Source: Paenibacillus sp. JNUCC-31
Lineage (GTDB): Bacteria > Bacillota > Bacilli > Paenibacillales > Paenibacillaceae
DNA: 64,000 nt
Assembly: GCF_014844075.1 (NCBI RefSeq)
Contig: NZ_CP062165.1
Location: 5,146,001-5,210,000 of the forward strand
Direction: 5' to 3'
Below, in pieces: positions 45,310-54,595 of the stretch. The notes below the pieces were generated by a model. That model had not been told where the DNA came from. It made no database searches and saw nothing but the letters and a program-made list of their open reading frames with translations. A program made the position numbers and the translations under genes. The stretch's first letter is position 1; the number at the start of each line of letters is the position of its first letter.

Positions 45310-46260
45310 GTGAACAACTATATTGTCCGAAGGATCGCACAAGCGATTCCGCTTCTTTTTGTAATCTCCATCGTATCGTTCACCTTGATCAAGCTGGCGC
45401 CCGGCGATCCGGTGCTTTCCTTTGTTACCCCGAATATGGGAGCAGAGGATGTGGAACGTATTCGGCAAAACCTCGGACTTGATCAGCCGATGTACGTGCA
45501 GTATGTCGTATGGCTCAAAAATGTTTTGTCTGGTGATCTCGGTTATTCACTGGTGAACCATCGACCGGTTGCCGAGATGATTATTGAACGCTTGCCTGCA
45601 ACGTTTGGCTTAATGGGGGTGTCGCTATTATTATCTTTGCTCATTTCCATTCCGCTCAGCATGATTGCGGGCTCGCGTCAGAACAGCCTGTTTGACCGTG
45701 GACTCAGCCTGATCTCGTATATCGGGATATCGATTCCAAGCTTCTGGTTCGGTATGATGCTGATCTATTTCTTTGCAGTAGAGCTGCACTGGTTGCCGAG
45801 CATGGGTATGCGAACAGTCGGTATGGACTCCGCATGGGATATTATCAAACACGGTATTCTGCCATGCACAGTATTGACCTTTATGAACGTGTCCGTGTAC
45901 ATGCGCTATATTCGATCGAATACAATCAGTCAACTGGAAGAGGACTATGTTCAGATTCAGTATGCCTACGGTGCAACGAAAGGAACGGTACTGCTTCGTC
46001 ACGTGCTCAAAAATGTACTGCTGCCTGTAATCACCATTCTGGGCATGTCTTTGCCGGAGTTGATTGCGGGAGCATTTATTACGGAGTCCGTTTTCTCGTG
46101 GCCGGGAATGGGCTCGCTCGGAATCTCGGCCGTTCACGGTCTGGATTATCCGATTATTATGGGTATTACGATGATGTCTTCTGTGCTGCTGGTCGTCGGA
46201 AACCTGATAGCTGATATCTTATATGGCGTGGTAGATCCACGAATCAAGACAACGGGGTGA
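45310..46260 (+). CDS. Oligopeptide/dipeptide ABC transporter permease (DppB/OppB type)
   Basis: 316-residue permease with six helices. N-terminal YIVRRIAQAIPLLFVISIVSFTLIKLAPGDPV and the loop DYVQIQYAYGATKGTVLLRHVLKNVLLPVI (EAA-type ATPase contact) define the DppB/OppB family; ITESVFSWPGMGSLGISAVHGLDYPIIMG follows. GTG/ATG choice: GTG at 45310 after GGAGGTGCCCAT fits spacing best. Confidence 0.92.
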   Translation: MNNYIVRRIAQAIPLLFVISIVSFTLIKLAPGDPVLSFVTPNMGAEDVERIRQNLGLDQPMYVQYVVWLKNVLSGDLGYSLVNHRPVAEMIIERLPATFGLMGVSLLLSLLISIPLSMIAGSRQNSLFDRGLSLISYIGISIPSFWFGMMLIYFFAVELHWLPSMGMRTVGMDSAWDIIKHGILPCTVLTFMNVSVYMRYIRSNTISQLEEDYVQIQYAYGATKGTVLLRHVLKNVLLPVITILGMSLPELIAGAFITESVFSWPGMGSLGISAVHGLDYPIIMGITMMSSVLLVVGNLIADILYGVVDPRIKTTG

Positions 46261-46267
46261 GACAAAA

Positions 46268-47113
46268 ATGAATTCAATGCGCTGGCGTAATTTACGGACG
46301 CAGTTCCGGCAGCAGAAACTGGGCCTTGCAGCTGTCATCATATTGGGCATCTTTGTGCTCGCATCCCTGTTTGCGTTTCTGTCTCCGCATGATCCTAATG
46401 AAATTGTAGTGATGGAACGGCTTCAACAGCCAAGTGCAGATCATTGGTTTGGTACGGATGATTACGGACGGGATTATCTGGCTAGGGCCTTGTATGGAGG
46501 GCGGGTATCTCTCGCCGTAGGTTTCCTGTCGATGGCGATCGCCGTTATTGTAGGAACTCTTGTAGGGACGGTTAGTGGTTATTTTGGCGGCTGGGTGGAT
46601 AATACGTTGATGCGTATTGTTGATGTGCTCATGTCGATTCCATCCTTCTTTCTGATGCTGATCCTGAACGCATATCTCAAGCCGGGGATTGGTACGATTA
46701 TTGTCATTATCGGGGTGTTAAGCTGGATGAATATTGCCCGGATTGTCAGGGCTGAAGCGATGTCAGTCAAGCAGCGGGAATATGTGCTGTATGCGCGTGT
46801 ATCGGGTCAGAAGCCGGGCCGGATCATTATGAAGCATATCATTCCCAATGTCATACCCACCATCATTGTGGCAGCCACGATCAACATCGCGAGTGCAATT
46901 CTGATGGAATCGTCGCTAAGCTTCCTCGGACTGGGAGTCAAACAGCCGAACTCCTCATGGGGAAGCATGCTTAACGATGCGCAGGGCTTTATTAGTGAAG
47001 CGCCGTATATGGCGATCTTCCCGGGACTGTTTATTTTGCTGACGGTGCTATCGTTTAACTTCTTGGGCGATGTGTTCCGCGTAGCCTTTGAGCCGAAAGC
47101 GAACAAGCGATAG
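46268..47113 (+). CDS. Oligopeptide/dipeptide ABC transporter permease (DppC/OppC type)
   Basis: 281-residue second permease. Cytoplasmic N-terminus with FRQQKLGLAAVIILGIFVLASLFAFLSPHDPNE, then HWFGTDDYGRDYLARALYGGRVSLAVG, which is diagnostic for DppC/OppC, and the EAA loop EYVLYARVSGQKPGRIIMKHIIPNVIP. GGGGTGAG in the preceding gene's tail serves as ribosome binding site, 7 bp before. Confidence 0.93.
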   Translation: MNSMRWRNLRTQFRQQKLGLAAVIILGIFVLASLFAFLSPHDPNEIVVMERLQQPSADHWFGTDDYGRDYLARALYGGRVSLAVGFLSMAIAVIVGTLVGTVSGYFGGWVDNTLMRIVDVLMSIPSFFLMLILNAYLKPGIGTIIVIIGVLSWMNIARIVRAEAMSVKQREYVLYARVSGQKPGRIIMKHIIPNVIPTIIVAATINIASAILMESSLSFLGLGVKQPNSSWGSMLNDAQGFISEAPYMAIFPGLFILLTVLSFNFLGDVFRVAFEPKANKR

Positions 47114-47244
47114 ATGATCGTTTACTGCCAAATTTTTTAGAATAGAGAAGTTATTCTGATCGCGAAGTAATTCAGTGTAATATTAATCTTTTAACTTATA
47201 TAGTCGACAACCCATATCATGTAAACAGCGGGGTGAATACAACA

Positions 47245-48270
47245 ATGACAGATTTATTATCGGTCAAACAACTGAAAACGTCCTTTGCAACGCGGGAAGG
47301 TGAGATACAGTCCGTCCGGGGTGTGAGTTTTACGTTAAATGAGGGCGAAGTGGTGGGACTGGTCGGCGAGTCCGGCAGCGGAAAAAGTGTAACCGCCCGT
47401 TCGCTGATCCGACTGATCCAGCCGCCAGGCCAGATTACGGATGGTCAGATTTTGTTCAGGGGAGAAGATTTGCTGACCAAGTCGGACAAGGAGCTGCGCA
47501 AAATCCGGGGTAACCGCATCTCGATGATTTTTCAGGACCCGATGACATCACTTAACCCAGTGGTTCGTGTAGGCAAACAGATGACAGAGGTCATCCGTCG
47601 TCACCGAAAAATGGACAAGGCGGCAGCACGCAAGGAAGCAATCGAGTTGCTGCGACAAGTGGGCATTCCCTCTCCGGAAGAGCGAATTGACCAATATCCA
47701 CACGAGTTCAGCGGAGGCATGAGACAACGGGTAATGATCGCTATGGCTCTGTCCTGCAAGCCGGAGTTATTGATCGCTGATGAACCGACGACGGCACTGG
47801 ATGTGACCATTCAGGCACAGATCTTGCAGCTGATGCAGGAACTGAAAGAGTCCACGCAGACGTCCATTCTAATGATTACGCATGACCTTGGCGTTGTTGC
47901 GCAGGTCTGTACCCGTGTAATTGTGATGTACGGTGGACTCATTATGGAAGAAGGGCCTGTGGAACGTATTTTCGCTCATCCTCAGCATCCATATACCCAA
48001 GGGTTGCTGCGTTCCATTCCGAAACCCGGCGAGGAAGGTGGACGCCAGCGGCTGGCAACGATTGAGGGCACACCGCCCAATCTGCTTCACCCACCAACCG
48101 GGTGCCCATTTATGGAACGTTGCCCACACGCCATGGAGGTATGCAAACAGATGCCTGCGTACACTGAGACTGCGCCCGGTCATCGAGCGCTATGCTGGTT
48201 GCTGGACGATAAGGCTCGGGAACAGCCTCAAGTACAAGCAGATGCAACGTCAGAGGAGGTGGAGAAATGA
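47245..48270 (+). CDS. Oligopeptide/dipeptide ABC transporter ATP-binding protein (DppD/OppD type)
   Basis: 341-residue ATPase. Walker [10 protein letters not shown], signature [15 protein letters not shown], Walker [21 protein letters not shown], and the C-terminal oligopeptide domain [15 protein letters not shown]...[16 protein letters not shown] with the four cysteines that in relatives hold an iron-sulfur cluster. ATG 47245 preferred over GTG 47233, with GGGGTG about 10 bases upstream. A 131-bp gap separates it from the permease. Confidence 0.92.
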   Translation: MTDLLSVKQLKTSFATREGEIQSVRGVSFTLNEGEVVGLVGESGSGKSVTARSLIRLIQPPGQITDGQILFRGEDLLTKSDKELRKIRGNRISMIFQDPMTSLNPVVRVGKQMTEVIRRHRKMDKAAARKEAIELLRQVGIPSPEERIDQYPHEFSGGMRQRVMIAMALSCKPELLIADEPTTALDVTIQAQILQLMQELKESTQTSILMITHDLGVVAQVCTRVIVMYGGLIMEEGPVERIFAHPQHPYTQGLLRSIPKPGEEGGRQRLATIEGTPPNLLHPPTGCPFMERCPHAMEVCKQMPAYTETAPGHRALCWLLDDKAREQPQVQADATSEEVEK

Positions 48271-49202
48271 GTTCAGGAACAGATCAGCGTGAAGTATTGC
48301 TGGACGTGCGTGGATTGAAAAAATATTTTCCGGTCCGTGGTGCTGGCAAAGGCAAAGACGTCGTGAAAGCCGTGGATAACGTTAGTTTTCATATTCACAA
48401 GGGAGAGACATTTGGGCTGGTTGGAGAATCTGGCTGTGGCAAATCAACGACTGGACGCAGCATTGTGAGACTCTTCGATGTAACGGACGGAAGCATTATG
48501 TTTGGCGGACAGGATGTTGCCAAGATGAATGAACGCCAGTTGAAGCCGTTTCGCAAACGAATGCAGACGATTTTCCAGGACCCTTATTCTTCACTAAATC
48601 CGGGTATGGATGTTCAGCAGATTATTAGTGAACCCATGGAAATTCATAATTATGCTTCCAAGGCAGAGATGAAGGGACGAGCGCTTGACCTGATGAACCG
48701 TGTGGGCCTGAAGCCAGAACACGCGGAGCGTTATCCGCATGAATTCAGTGGAGGGCAGCGTCAGCGGATCAGCATTGCCCGGGCATTGTCGGTGAACCCG
48801 GAATTCATTTTGTGTGATGAGCCGTTGTCCGCTCTGGATGTGTCCGTACAGGCACAGGTGGTCAATATGCTTGAAGATCTGCAGGCAGAGATGGGACTGA
48901 CCTATTTGTTCATTGCCCATGATTTGTCGATGGTACGCCACATCTCGAACCGGATCGGTGTGATGTACCGCGGCAAATTAGTGGAAGTTGCACCAACGGA
49001 GGAACTGTACCGTAATCCGGTACATCCGTACACCCAGGCATTGCTGGCGGCAATCCCTGTACCTGATCCAAGTGTACGGAACGTGGCACCACCGGTCTAC
49101 AGCGGGGATACCGATCCTTCCGCCCGGGGACGGGATGAAGAACCAGAGTGGATGGAAGTTTCGCCAGGACACTTTGTATCCGGCTATCGGGACAGGATAT
49201 AA
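48267..49202 (+). CDS. Oligopeptide/dipeptide ABC transporter ATP-binding protein (DppF/OppF type)
   Basis: 311-residue partner ATPase. DVRGLKKYFPVRG start, Walker A GESGCGKST, signature FSGGQRQRISIARAL, Walker B FILCDEPLSALDVSVQAQV, then the NPVHPYTQALLAAIPVPDP C-terminus; it lacks the cysteine cluster. The ATG overlaps the DppD-type stop as ATGA, with GAGGAGGTGGAG upstream. Last gene of the transporter operon. Confidence 0.92.
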   Translation: MSSGTDQREVLLDVRGLKKYFPVRGAGKGKDVVKAVDNVSFHIHKGETFGLVGESGCGKSTTGRSIVRLFDVTDGSIMFGGQDVAKMNERQLKPFRKRMQTIFQDPYSSLNPGMDVQQIISEPMEIHNYASKAEMKGRALDLMNRVGLKPEHAERYPHEFSGGQRQRISIARALSVNPEFILCDEPLSALDVSVQAQVVNMLEDLQAEMGLTYLFIAHDLSMVRHISNRIGVMYRGKLVEVAPTEELYRNPVHPYTQALLAAIPVPDPSVRNVAPPVYSGDTDPSARGRDEEPEWMEVSPGHFVSGYRDRI

Positions 49203-49261
49203 TGGACTAGGCTTGGATATGTGGATAGAGTGTATAAGGTATAGAGGAAGGTGTGAGCAGG

Positions 49262-49708
49262 ATGAGTGCTGAATTTAAGTTGTCCCAAAATACAGCCATT
49301 CGGTTGGAACAGGCACGTGGCAAAGGCATGTCGGATGCAGCTTTGTTGGAAGCGATACAAGCCAAAGATGTGTCTGCTTTTGATGCCGTGTCTGAGGAGC
49401 ACTACAGATATGATGATCTTTTCTCCTATGCGGACGAGCATGGCGAGAATCTGGAAGGTGCGGTTAAAGACGGTTACCGGATTACCTTTAACACTCGTGG
49501 TGGTCTGGGCATCTACTTGGAGAAGTCCTTCGGATTACAGCCGGAGAAAGACTTTACTGTCGGTGAAGGCATCGTAACCGGGTTGAAATTAAAACAGGAG
49601 CAGGCAGAAGTGCTCGCCAAACGCCTCGCATCAAACTGGGTCATTACCGAGTCTAAGGAAGTGCCTGAGGGCCAAGAGTTGACGTTGAAGCTTAGGGCTT
49701 TGGTTTAG
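49262..49708 (+). CDS. Hypothetical protein, 148 aa
   Basis: Not recognised. Soluble, acidic, no signal peptide. N-terminal AEFKLSQNTAIRLEQARGKGMSDAALLEAIQAKDVSAFDAVSEEHYRYDDLFSYADEH is helical; the C-terminal half (GYRITFNTRGGLGIYLEKSFGL...GIVTGLKLKQEQAEVLAKRLASNWVI) looks mixed alpha/beta. ATG 49262 is preferred over GTG 49253 since GGAAGG lies 10 bases upstream. It follows the peptide transporter by 59 bp and has its own terminator. Confidence 0.7.
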   Translation: MSAEFKLSQNTAIRLEQARGKGMSDAALLEAIQAKDVSAFDAVSEEHYRYDDLFSYADEHGENLEGAVKDGYRITFNTRGGLGIYLEKSFGLQPEKDFTVGEGIVTGLKLKQEQAEVLAKRLASNWVITESKEVPEGQELTLKLRALV

Positions 49709-49759
49709 TTCATAGCGAATCAACGGATAGGGAGTCTGACTGCGAAATGTCAGATAACA

Positions 49760-49808
49760 GGCTGTCCCGTTTGCAGTGAATAACTGCGGCGGGATAGTCT
49801 TTTTTTTT
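49760..49808 (+). terminator. Terminator after the 148-aa gene
   Basis: GGCTGTCCCG...TGCAGT / ACTGC...CGGGATAGTC hairpin with nine Ts after it. Confidence 0.8.
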
Positions 49809-49907
49809 GCAAAAATAGAGGTGGGAGATTACAATCTACATATCATTAATCGGATGGAACATGAATTTGGAGTGTATTGCTTCCGGGATAGAGAGGGGAC
49901 TAACATA

Positions 49908-50687
49908 ATGAATCAACTAACTTTCTTGGGAACCGGGGATGCGATGGGTGTTCCGCGGGTGTATTGTGATTGCGCCGTTTGCACAGAAGCCCGAATTACG
50001 GGGATCAACCTTCGCAAACGTGCTGCTGTTTTGATTCATAGTGATGGCGAGCACGAACCTTTCATGATTGACTGCGGACCGGACTGGAGGTCACAGATGG
50101 AAGACCAAGGGATGCGGATGGTGCAGACGCTGCTGATCACACATGCGCATTTTGATCATATTGGAGGCCTGCCTGAATGGGCAGATGCGTGTCGCTGGTT
50201 GGGTGTAAAAGGGCAGTTGTATGCACCACGGGAGGTGATTGCGACCATTCGGAGCCAATTTCCATGGCTCGGTCGTCATATGGATTTTATGGAAACAGAT
50301 GCGGATATCGAGCTTGGTGGATGGAAGGTGCACTCCTGGAAGGTGTGCCACGGTCATAATGGCTATTCGTATGCGTATCGACTGGAACGTGAAGGGTACA
50401 GCTGGGCATATTGCTCGGATGCCATTGATCTGAATGCTTCGGAGAAGCAGCCGTTGTACGGGCTGGATCTGCTGGTCCTTGGAACGAGCTTTGTTCATGA
50501 ACTTGCGGAATTCTCCACCCGCTCGGTGTACGATATGGTTGAGGCGCAGGAGCTGTTGCAGGATTTGCAGCCGGGGCAGACCTATTTTACACATATGTCT
50601 CACGACGTGGATATACGCCAGAATTATGATTTGGATCAAGGGATTACGCTGGCACTTACCGGTCTGAAGGTGAAGTTGGGAGAATAG
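49908..50687 (+). CDS. Metallo-beta-lactamase-fold hydrolase (PhnP-like)
   Basis: 259-residue phosphodiesterase-like enzyme. N-terminus MNQLTFLGTGDAMGVPRVYCDCAVCTEARI has the PhnP-type Cys cluster (CDCAVC), then LLITHAHFDHIGGLPEWADACRW with the HxHxDH dinuclear-metal motif, CHGHNGYSYAYRL and YCSDAIDLN providing further ligands, and THMSHDVD near the C-terminus. ATG at 49908 follows AGAGAGGGG; the frame from 49776 runs through the terminator and is rejected. In vivo substrate unknown. Confidence 0.88.
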   Translation: MNQLTFLGTGDAMGVPRVYCDCAVCTEARITGINLRKRAAVLIHSDGEHEPFMIDCGPDWRSQMEDQGMRMVQTLLITHAHFDHIGGLPEWADACRWLGVKGQLYAPREVIATIRSQFPWLGRHMDFMETDADIELGGWKVHSWKVCHGHNGYSYAYRLEREGYSWAYCSDAIDLNASEKQPLYGLDLLVLGTSFVHELAEFSTRSVYDMVEAQELLQDLQPGQTYFTHMSHDVDIRQNYDLDQGITLALTGLKVKLGE

Positions 50688-50820
50688 GACAGCCATGCTA
50701 AAAATAAATTCAGAAGAGCGTATCCTTTGCCGGAGGTTCTTCGTTTACATAGTGTAAGGCAAATACAGCAAGTGAATTGAAGCAAGATCAATCAGGAACC
50801 AACAAAGGGGGGCCCCAAAC

Positions 50821-51687
50821 ATGGCCTTTGTGAAGTCCGTGGATTGCAGAATCAACAGACCACATGAGAATAAACGAATTGAATCATATAGCCATTCCGG
50901 TGTTCAAACCGGATATACGTTAGAGCAAACGATGGAAGCTGCGCTGCCGGATCTGCTGGGTTCGTTGTATGCCTATTGCATGTCATTGACAGGTTCAGTT
51001 TGGGAGACAGAGGATCTGGTTCAGGATACATGTGTTAAAGTACTATCCTCTTCAGCTACCCGAAGAACGAGCATGACAGAGGACATGAACTGGGAAGCCT
51101 ATCTCATCCGCGTTGCGCGCAACACCTGGATTGACGCCATACGGAAGCGTGAGACATTGGCGAGCAAACTGGAAAGCATGAAGCCATTGATGCAGGAATA
51201 TGAGGAAGAAGGGCGTTTCGAGGAAGTTGAGTTCGCTGTTCAGATCCTTGTGGATGAACTGCCACCGTGGCAGCGAGCGATATATATGTTACGTGATTTA
51301 ATGGGATATACGACGGTAGAGACTGCTGAACTGTTGGATACGACGGAAGGTGCGGTCAAAGCTGCCCTGAGTCGTGCCCGCTCTGCCCTGGCCAAAGTGA
51401 GGCACAGCCTGAACGAACCGGATTCTGACCATACGAATCAAGTGGATGAGGACCAACAAAATCGGGAGGAATTGCGCAGTTATTTACTGGCGTTCCGCAG
51501 TGGTGATACAGCCCGTTTAATTGATCTATGCCTGAATCAGACGGATGATCCGATGGCTGTGGCGGGGACGATTTTGCAGCAGACTCTGCCGTCTCAATCG
51601 ATGCAGCCCGTGATGTACAGTTATTCATGCTCCGATACGAATTCCATGTCGTATGGGGGAGGATATACGGTCAGCATGGTTGCGTAA
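50821..51687 (+). CDS. ECF-type RNA polymerase sigma factor
   Basis: 288 residues. Sigma region 2: LPDLLGSLYAYCMSLTGSVWETEDLVQDTCVKVL...WEAYLIRVARNTWIDAIRKR (residues about 40-118). Region 4: VDELPPWQRAIYMLRDLMGYTTVETAELLDTTEGAVKAALSRARSALAKV (about 143-193). The remaining 95 residues form a C-terminal extension with no obvious domain, ending in a Ser/Tyr/Gly-rich tail. No anti-sigma gene is adjacent. It lies 18 bp upstream of a clpP paralogue on the same strand. Confidence 0.87.
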   Translation: MAFVKSVDCRINRPHENKRIESYSHSGVQTGYTLEQTMEAALPDLLGSLYAYCMSLTGSVWETEDLVQDTCVKVLSSSATRRTSMTEDMNWEAYLIRVARNTWIDAIRKRETLASKLESMKPLMQEYEEEGRFEEVEFAVQILVDELPPWQRAIYMLRDLMGYTTVETAELLDTTEGAVKAALSRARSALAKVRHSLNEPDSDHTNQVDEDQQNREELRSYLLAFRSGDTARLIDLCLNQTDDPMAVAGTILQQTLPSQSMQPVMYSYSCSDTNSMSYGGGYTVSMVA

Positions 51688-51705
51688 ACCGGGGAGGCAA
51701 ATTGC

Positions 51706-52287
51706 ATGAACGTGGTACCTTATGTTGTTGAACAGACAGCCCGCGGAGAGCGGAGCTATGATATTTATTCCCGTTTGCTGAAAGATCGGATCATTATGGT
51801 ATCCGGGGAAATTGAGGATCAGATGGCCAACGCCATCGTGGCCCAGTTGTTGTTTCTGACCGCAGAGGACCCGGAGAAGGATATCCAGATGTATATTAAC
51901 AGTCCTGGCGGTTCCGTGACTGCCGGATTCTCCATCTATGACACGATGCAATTCGTGAAGCCTGACATTTCCACGATCTGCACAGGTATGGCGGCCAGCT
52001 TCGGTACGATCCTGCTGGTTGGTGGAACAAAAGGGAAACGGCTTGCATTGCCAAACAGCGAAATCATGATTCACCAGCCGCTTGGCGGAACACGGGGGCA
52101 GGCCTCGGATATGTTGATTCATGCCAACCGGATTATCCAGCACCGTCAGCGACTTAACAAGCTGCTTGCTGATCATACGGGACAGCCGATGGAGCGGATT
52201 GAAAAGGATACAGATAGAGATTACTTCCTGACCGCTGCGGAAGCCGTCGAGTATGGTCTTGTGGATAAGGTGATATCCAGCACGTAA
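51706..52287 (+). CDS. clpP: ClpP-family serine protease
   Basis: 193-residue Clp proteolytic subunit. N-terminus [33 protein letters not shown] is classic ClpP; the nucleophile Ser is in [12 protein letters not shown] (Met-Gly in most housekeeping ClpP is Phe-Gly here), the His in [11 protein letters not shown] and the Asp in KDTDRDYFL. All triad residues present. GGGGAGG lies 8 bases before the ATG. Sequence differences and the sigma-factor neighbour suggest a second ClpP paralogue rather than the housekeeping copy. Confidence 0.9.
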   Translation: MNVVPYVVEQTARGERSYDIYSRLLKDRIIMVSGEIEDQMANAIVAQLLFLTAEDPEKDIQMYINSPGGSVTAGFSIYDTMQFVKPDISTICTGMAASFGTILLVGGTKGKRLALPNSEIMIHQPLGGTRGQASDMLIHANRIIQHRQRLNKLLADHTGQPMERIEKDTDRDYFLTAAEAVEYGLVDKVISST

Positions 52288-52330
52288 GGGACGAAAGGCA
52301 AGGATTGAATTTCGTCTTTTTGAATTAGCA

Positions 52331-52362
52331 GGTTAGCCAGTAATTGCTGGTTAGCCTTTTTT
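52331..52362 (+). terminator. Terminator after clpP
   Basis: GGTTAGCCAG / CTGGTTAGCC stem (two G-U pairs) followed by six Ts. Confidence 0.82.
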
Positions 52363-52456
52363 GTCATTTTACGATGAGATAAGTCAGGAGCACATGGTGT
52401 CTTTGGCTTTCGGGGCTAGGTCTGTATTGGTGTTGGAAACAAATGTGAAATAACCA

Positions 52457-52501
52457 TTGACTAAAAGTATATATAGTGTGTATATTTTATATATACACTA
52501 T
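52457..52501 (+). promoter_or_regulatory. Promoter with palindromic operator of the GntR-ABC operon
   Basis: TTGACT (52457-52462), 18-bp spacer, TATATT (52481-52486). The -10 is inside an inverted repeat: ATAGTGTGTATAT (52473-52485) and ATATATACACTAT (52489-52501), 12 of 13 positions symmetrical. The AGTGT-n-ACACT pattern suits a YtrA-type GntR repressor, implying autoregulation. Confidence 0.78.
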
Positions 52502-52541
52502 GTGCGCAAGCGACTGAATTATGACCATGAGGTGAGGTAAC

Positions 52542-52922
52542 ATTAGAATTCTAATATCCAATGCATCAAGCGATCCGATCTACATACAGATCCTGACCCA
52601 GATTAGACAGAGCATTTTAAGCGGGGAACTGGCTGCAGGGGAGACTCTGCCCTCAATCCGTCAACTTGCGAAGGATCTACAGGTGAGTGTAATTACAACC
52701 AAACGTGTCTATGAGGAGCTGGAGAAAGAGAAGCTGATTGATTCTGTCGTAGGCAAAGGCAGTTTTGTCTCCGGGGCCAATCAGGATTTTATTCGGGAAC
52801 AGCGGCTGAAGCGAATGGAAGAGAAAATGCTCGATATCCTTCGTGAGAGCAAGGAACTGGGCATGAGTGCTCAGGAAGTAATTAAGCATTTTACGTTGTT
52901 AGTGGAGGAGGAACACACATGA
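52542..52922 (+). CDS. YtrA-family GntR transcriptional regulator (ATT start inferred)
   Basis: 126-residue repressor: RILISNASSDPIYIQILTQIRQSIL, then the GntR winged helix GELAAGETLPSIRQLAKDLQVSVITTKRVYEELEKEKLIDSVVGKGSFVSG, then a short dimerisation helix. This is the complete length for the YtrA family. The only in-frame start giving it is ATT at 52542, 7 bases after AGGTG; GTG at 52683 would delete most of the DNA-binding domain. Its stop overlaps the ATPase start as ATGA, and the operator lies 40 bp upstream. Confidence 0.8.
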   Translation: MRILISNASSDPIYIQILTQIRQSILSGELAAGETLPSIRQLAKDLQVSVITTKRVYEELEKEKLIDSVVGKGSFVSGANQDFIREQRLKRMEEKMLDILRESKELGMSAQEVIKHFTLLVEEEHT

Positions 52923-53788
52923 CGAACGCAATTGAATTGCGCAACCTATCGAAAACGTACCCCTTATTCAAACTGGATCAGATATCTTTGGATGTAAAAC
53001 AAGGGTATATTACCGGACTTATCGGACCTAACGGGGCGGGGAAAAGCACACTGATCAGCCTGATTACCGGATTGATTCGTCCAGACTCCGGGAGCATCAG
53101 AACGTTGGGAAACGCGATCCCTACTCAGGAAGTTAACGTTAAGGAGCGCATTGGTATTGTTTCTGATGAATGTTTCTATTATGAGCATCTTACGATACGT
53201 GAAATGAAAAGCATGATTGCTCCCTTTTATAAGAAATGGGATGAAAAGCAATTTAACTGCTATCTGGAGCAATTCGAATTGTCTCCCAAAAAGAAGATTC
53301 AGGAACTGTCCAAAGGCATGAAAATCAAATTTTCACTGGCTGTCGCTTTATCTCACGATGCAGAGCTGCTTATCATGGATGAGCCGACATCCGGGCTTGA
53401 TCCTGTGTTTCGGAGAGAACTGCTTGACCTGCTTGCAGATATGATACAGGATGAGACCAAATCCATTATTTTCTCGACTCATATCACAACCGATTTGGAG
53501 CGTATAGCAGACTATATTACGTTCATCAATAAAGGAAGGATTATATTTAATGAAACAAAGGATGATGTGCTTGAAAGGTACACGATCGTAAAAGGAGACA
53601 TGAAGCTGCTAGATGCGGACACCCGAAGGCAATTCGTTGGAATCCGTGAGACAGCGGTCGGTTTTGAAGGCTTGGCAGATAACAGGGCGGAGGTAGAACG
53701 ATTGTTTGGTAATGATGCTCTTTTACACAGACCCTCACTCGAAGATCTCATCTATTTTACGGCCAAGGGGGAACGGCATCATGCTTAA
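52919..53788 (+). CDS. ABC transporter ATP-binding protein
   Basis: 289-residue ATPase of the YtrB/BcrA-like type. Walker A GPNGAGKST near residue 39, signature ELSKGMKIKFSLAVAL, Walker B LLIMDEPTSGLDPVFRREL, switch FSTHITTDLERIADYI. The C-terminal 80 residues follow the usual antibiotic-exporter ATPase pattern. Coupled to gntR upstream and to the permease downstream (8-bp overlap). Confidence 0.9.
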   Translation: MTNAIELRNLSKTYPLFKLDQISLDVKQGYITGLIGPNGAGKSTLISLITGLIRPDSGSIRTLGNAIPTQEVNVKERIGIVSDECFYYEHLTIREMKSMIAPFYKKWDEKQFNCYLEQFELSPKKKIQELSKGMKIKFSLAVALSHDAELLIMDEPTSGLDPVFRRELLDLLADMIQDETKSIIFSTHITTDLERIADYITFINKGRIIFNETKDDVLERYTIVKGDMKLLDADTRRQFVGIRETAVGFEGLADNRAEVERLFGNDALLHRPSLEDLIYFTAKGERHHA

Positions 53789-54407
53789 CTTGATTCGCAA
53801 AGATTATATCGCTTTGAAAAGTTCGCTATGGACGATTATTTTTTATTTTGTTGTATTCAGTGTCGCATTTATCCCGACAGTGGAAATGTCGATGTATTTT
53901 GTAGGGATCTATACCGCATTCGGTTCAATTATGCTTGCAACCATGATTGATATCAAAAACCATAATCATAAATTTCTTGTCACGCTCCCGATCAGCCGCA
54001 GAAACATTGTGCAAGCGAAGTATCTGTCTGCCGTTCTCTATACACTTTTTGGAGTTTTCGCTTCGTCTGGCGCTCACTGGCTGCTTAACGTTCTTTTCCC
54101 TGAATTGAACAAGCCTGACCTATCGGCACTGGACATCCTGATTTCGATTGGAATGGTGCTTGTTCTAATTTCGATCTACATGCCTCTTTTTTACGCCCTT
54201 AGTAAAAAGGGAGCCGGAATCATTAATACGGTATTCATGTTCGTTCTTATTATTTTAGCGCAACCTGTTGCCTGGCTCATGAGTATGGCAGGAGAGAACG
54301 GAATGGGGCGTGCTTCGGTTTATGTTGTGGTTTCAGTTTGCATTCTTCTATTATTCATTGCCTCCTATTTTGTAACGGTCCGTCTGTTTGCAAGGAAGGA
54401 TCTATAG
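53781..54407 (+). CDS. ABC-2 type permease
   Basis: 208-residue membrane protein with six hydrophobic helices (LWTIIFYFVVFSVAFIP, MYFVGIYTAFGSIMLATMI, ... VVVSVCILLLFIASYFVTV). N-terminal LNLIRKDYIALKS and ITLPISRRNIVQAKYL-type block (FLVTLPISRRNIVQAKYLSAV) are ABC2 membrane family hallmarks. ATG at 53781 has GGGGGAACGG upstream. Likely exports a drug or peptide, or acts in envelope-stress sensing; substrate unknown. Confidence 0.85.
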   Translation: MLNLIRKDYIALKSSLWTIIFYFVVFSVAFIPTVEMSMYFVGIYTAFGSIMLATMIDIKNHNHKFLVTLPISRRNIVQAKYLSAVLYTLFGVFASSGAHWLLNVLFPELNKPDLSALDILISIGMVLVLISIYMPLFYALSKKGAGIINTVFMFVLIILAQPVAWLMSMAGENGMGRASVYVVVSVCILLLFIASYFVTVRLFARKDL

Positions 54408-54485
54408 GATGAATGAATAAGAATTTCAATAAAAAATAAAAACATCAGCTTTCTGTTTAGTCTGGCATTCGAGATGACAGAGCTC

Positions 54486-54511
54486 AAAAAGTCGCCATAT
54501 GGCGACTTTTT
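54486..54511. terminator. Bidirectional terminator between ABC permease and mocR-type gene
   Basis: AAAAAGTCGCC - ATAT - GGCGACTTTTT, a perfect 11-bp stem with A/T ends for both converging genes. Confidence 0.9.
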
Positions 54512-54595
54512 GTGTTACGGAAGATGTTATATCTTCGCAACCTGCCGGACAAGTTATTCGTTCATATGCAAATACAGATTTTTGCAAAAGGAACA

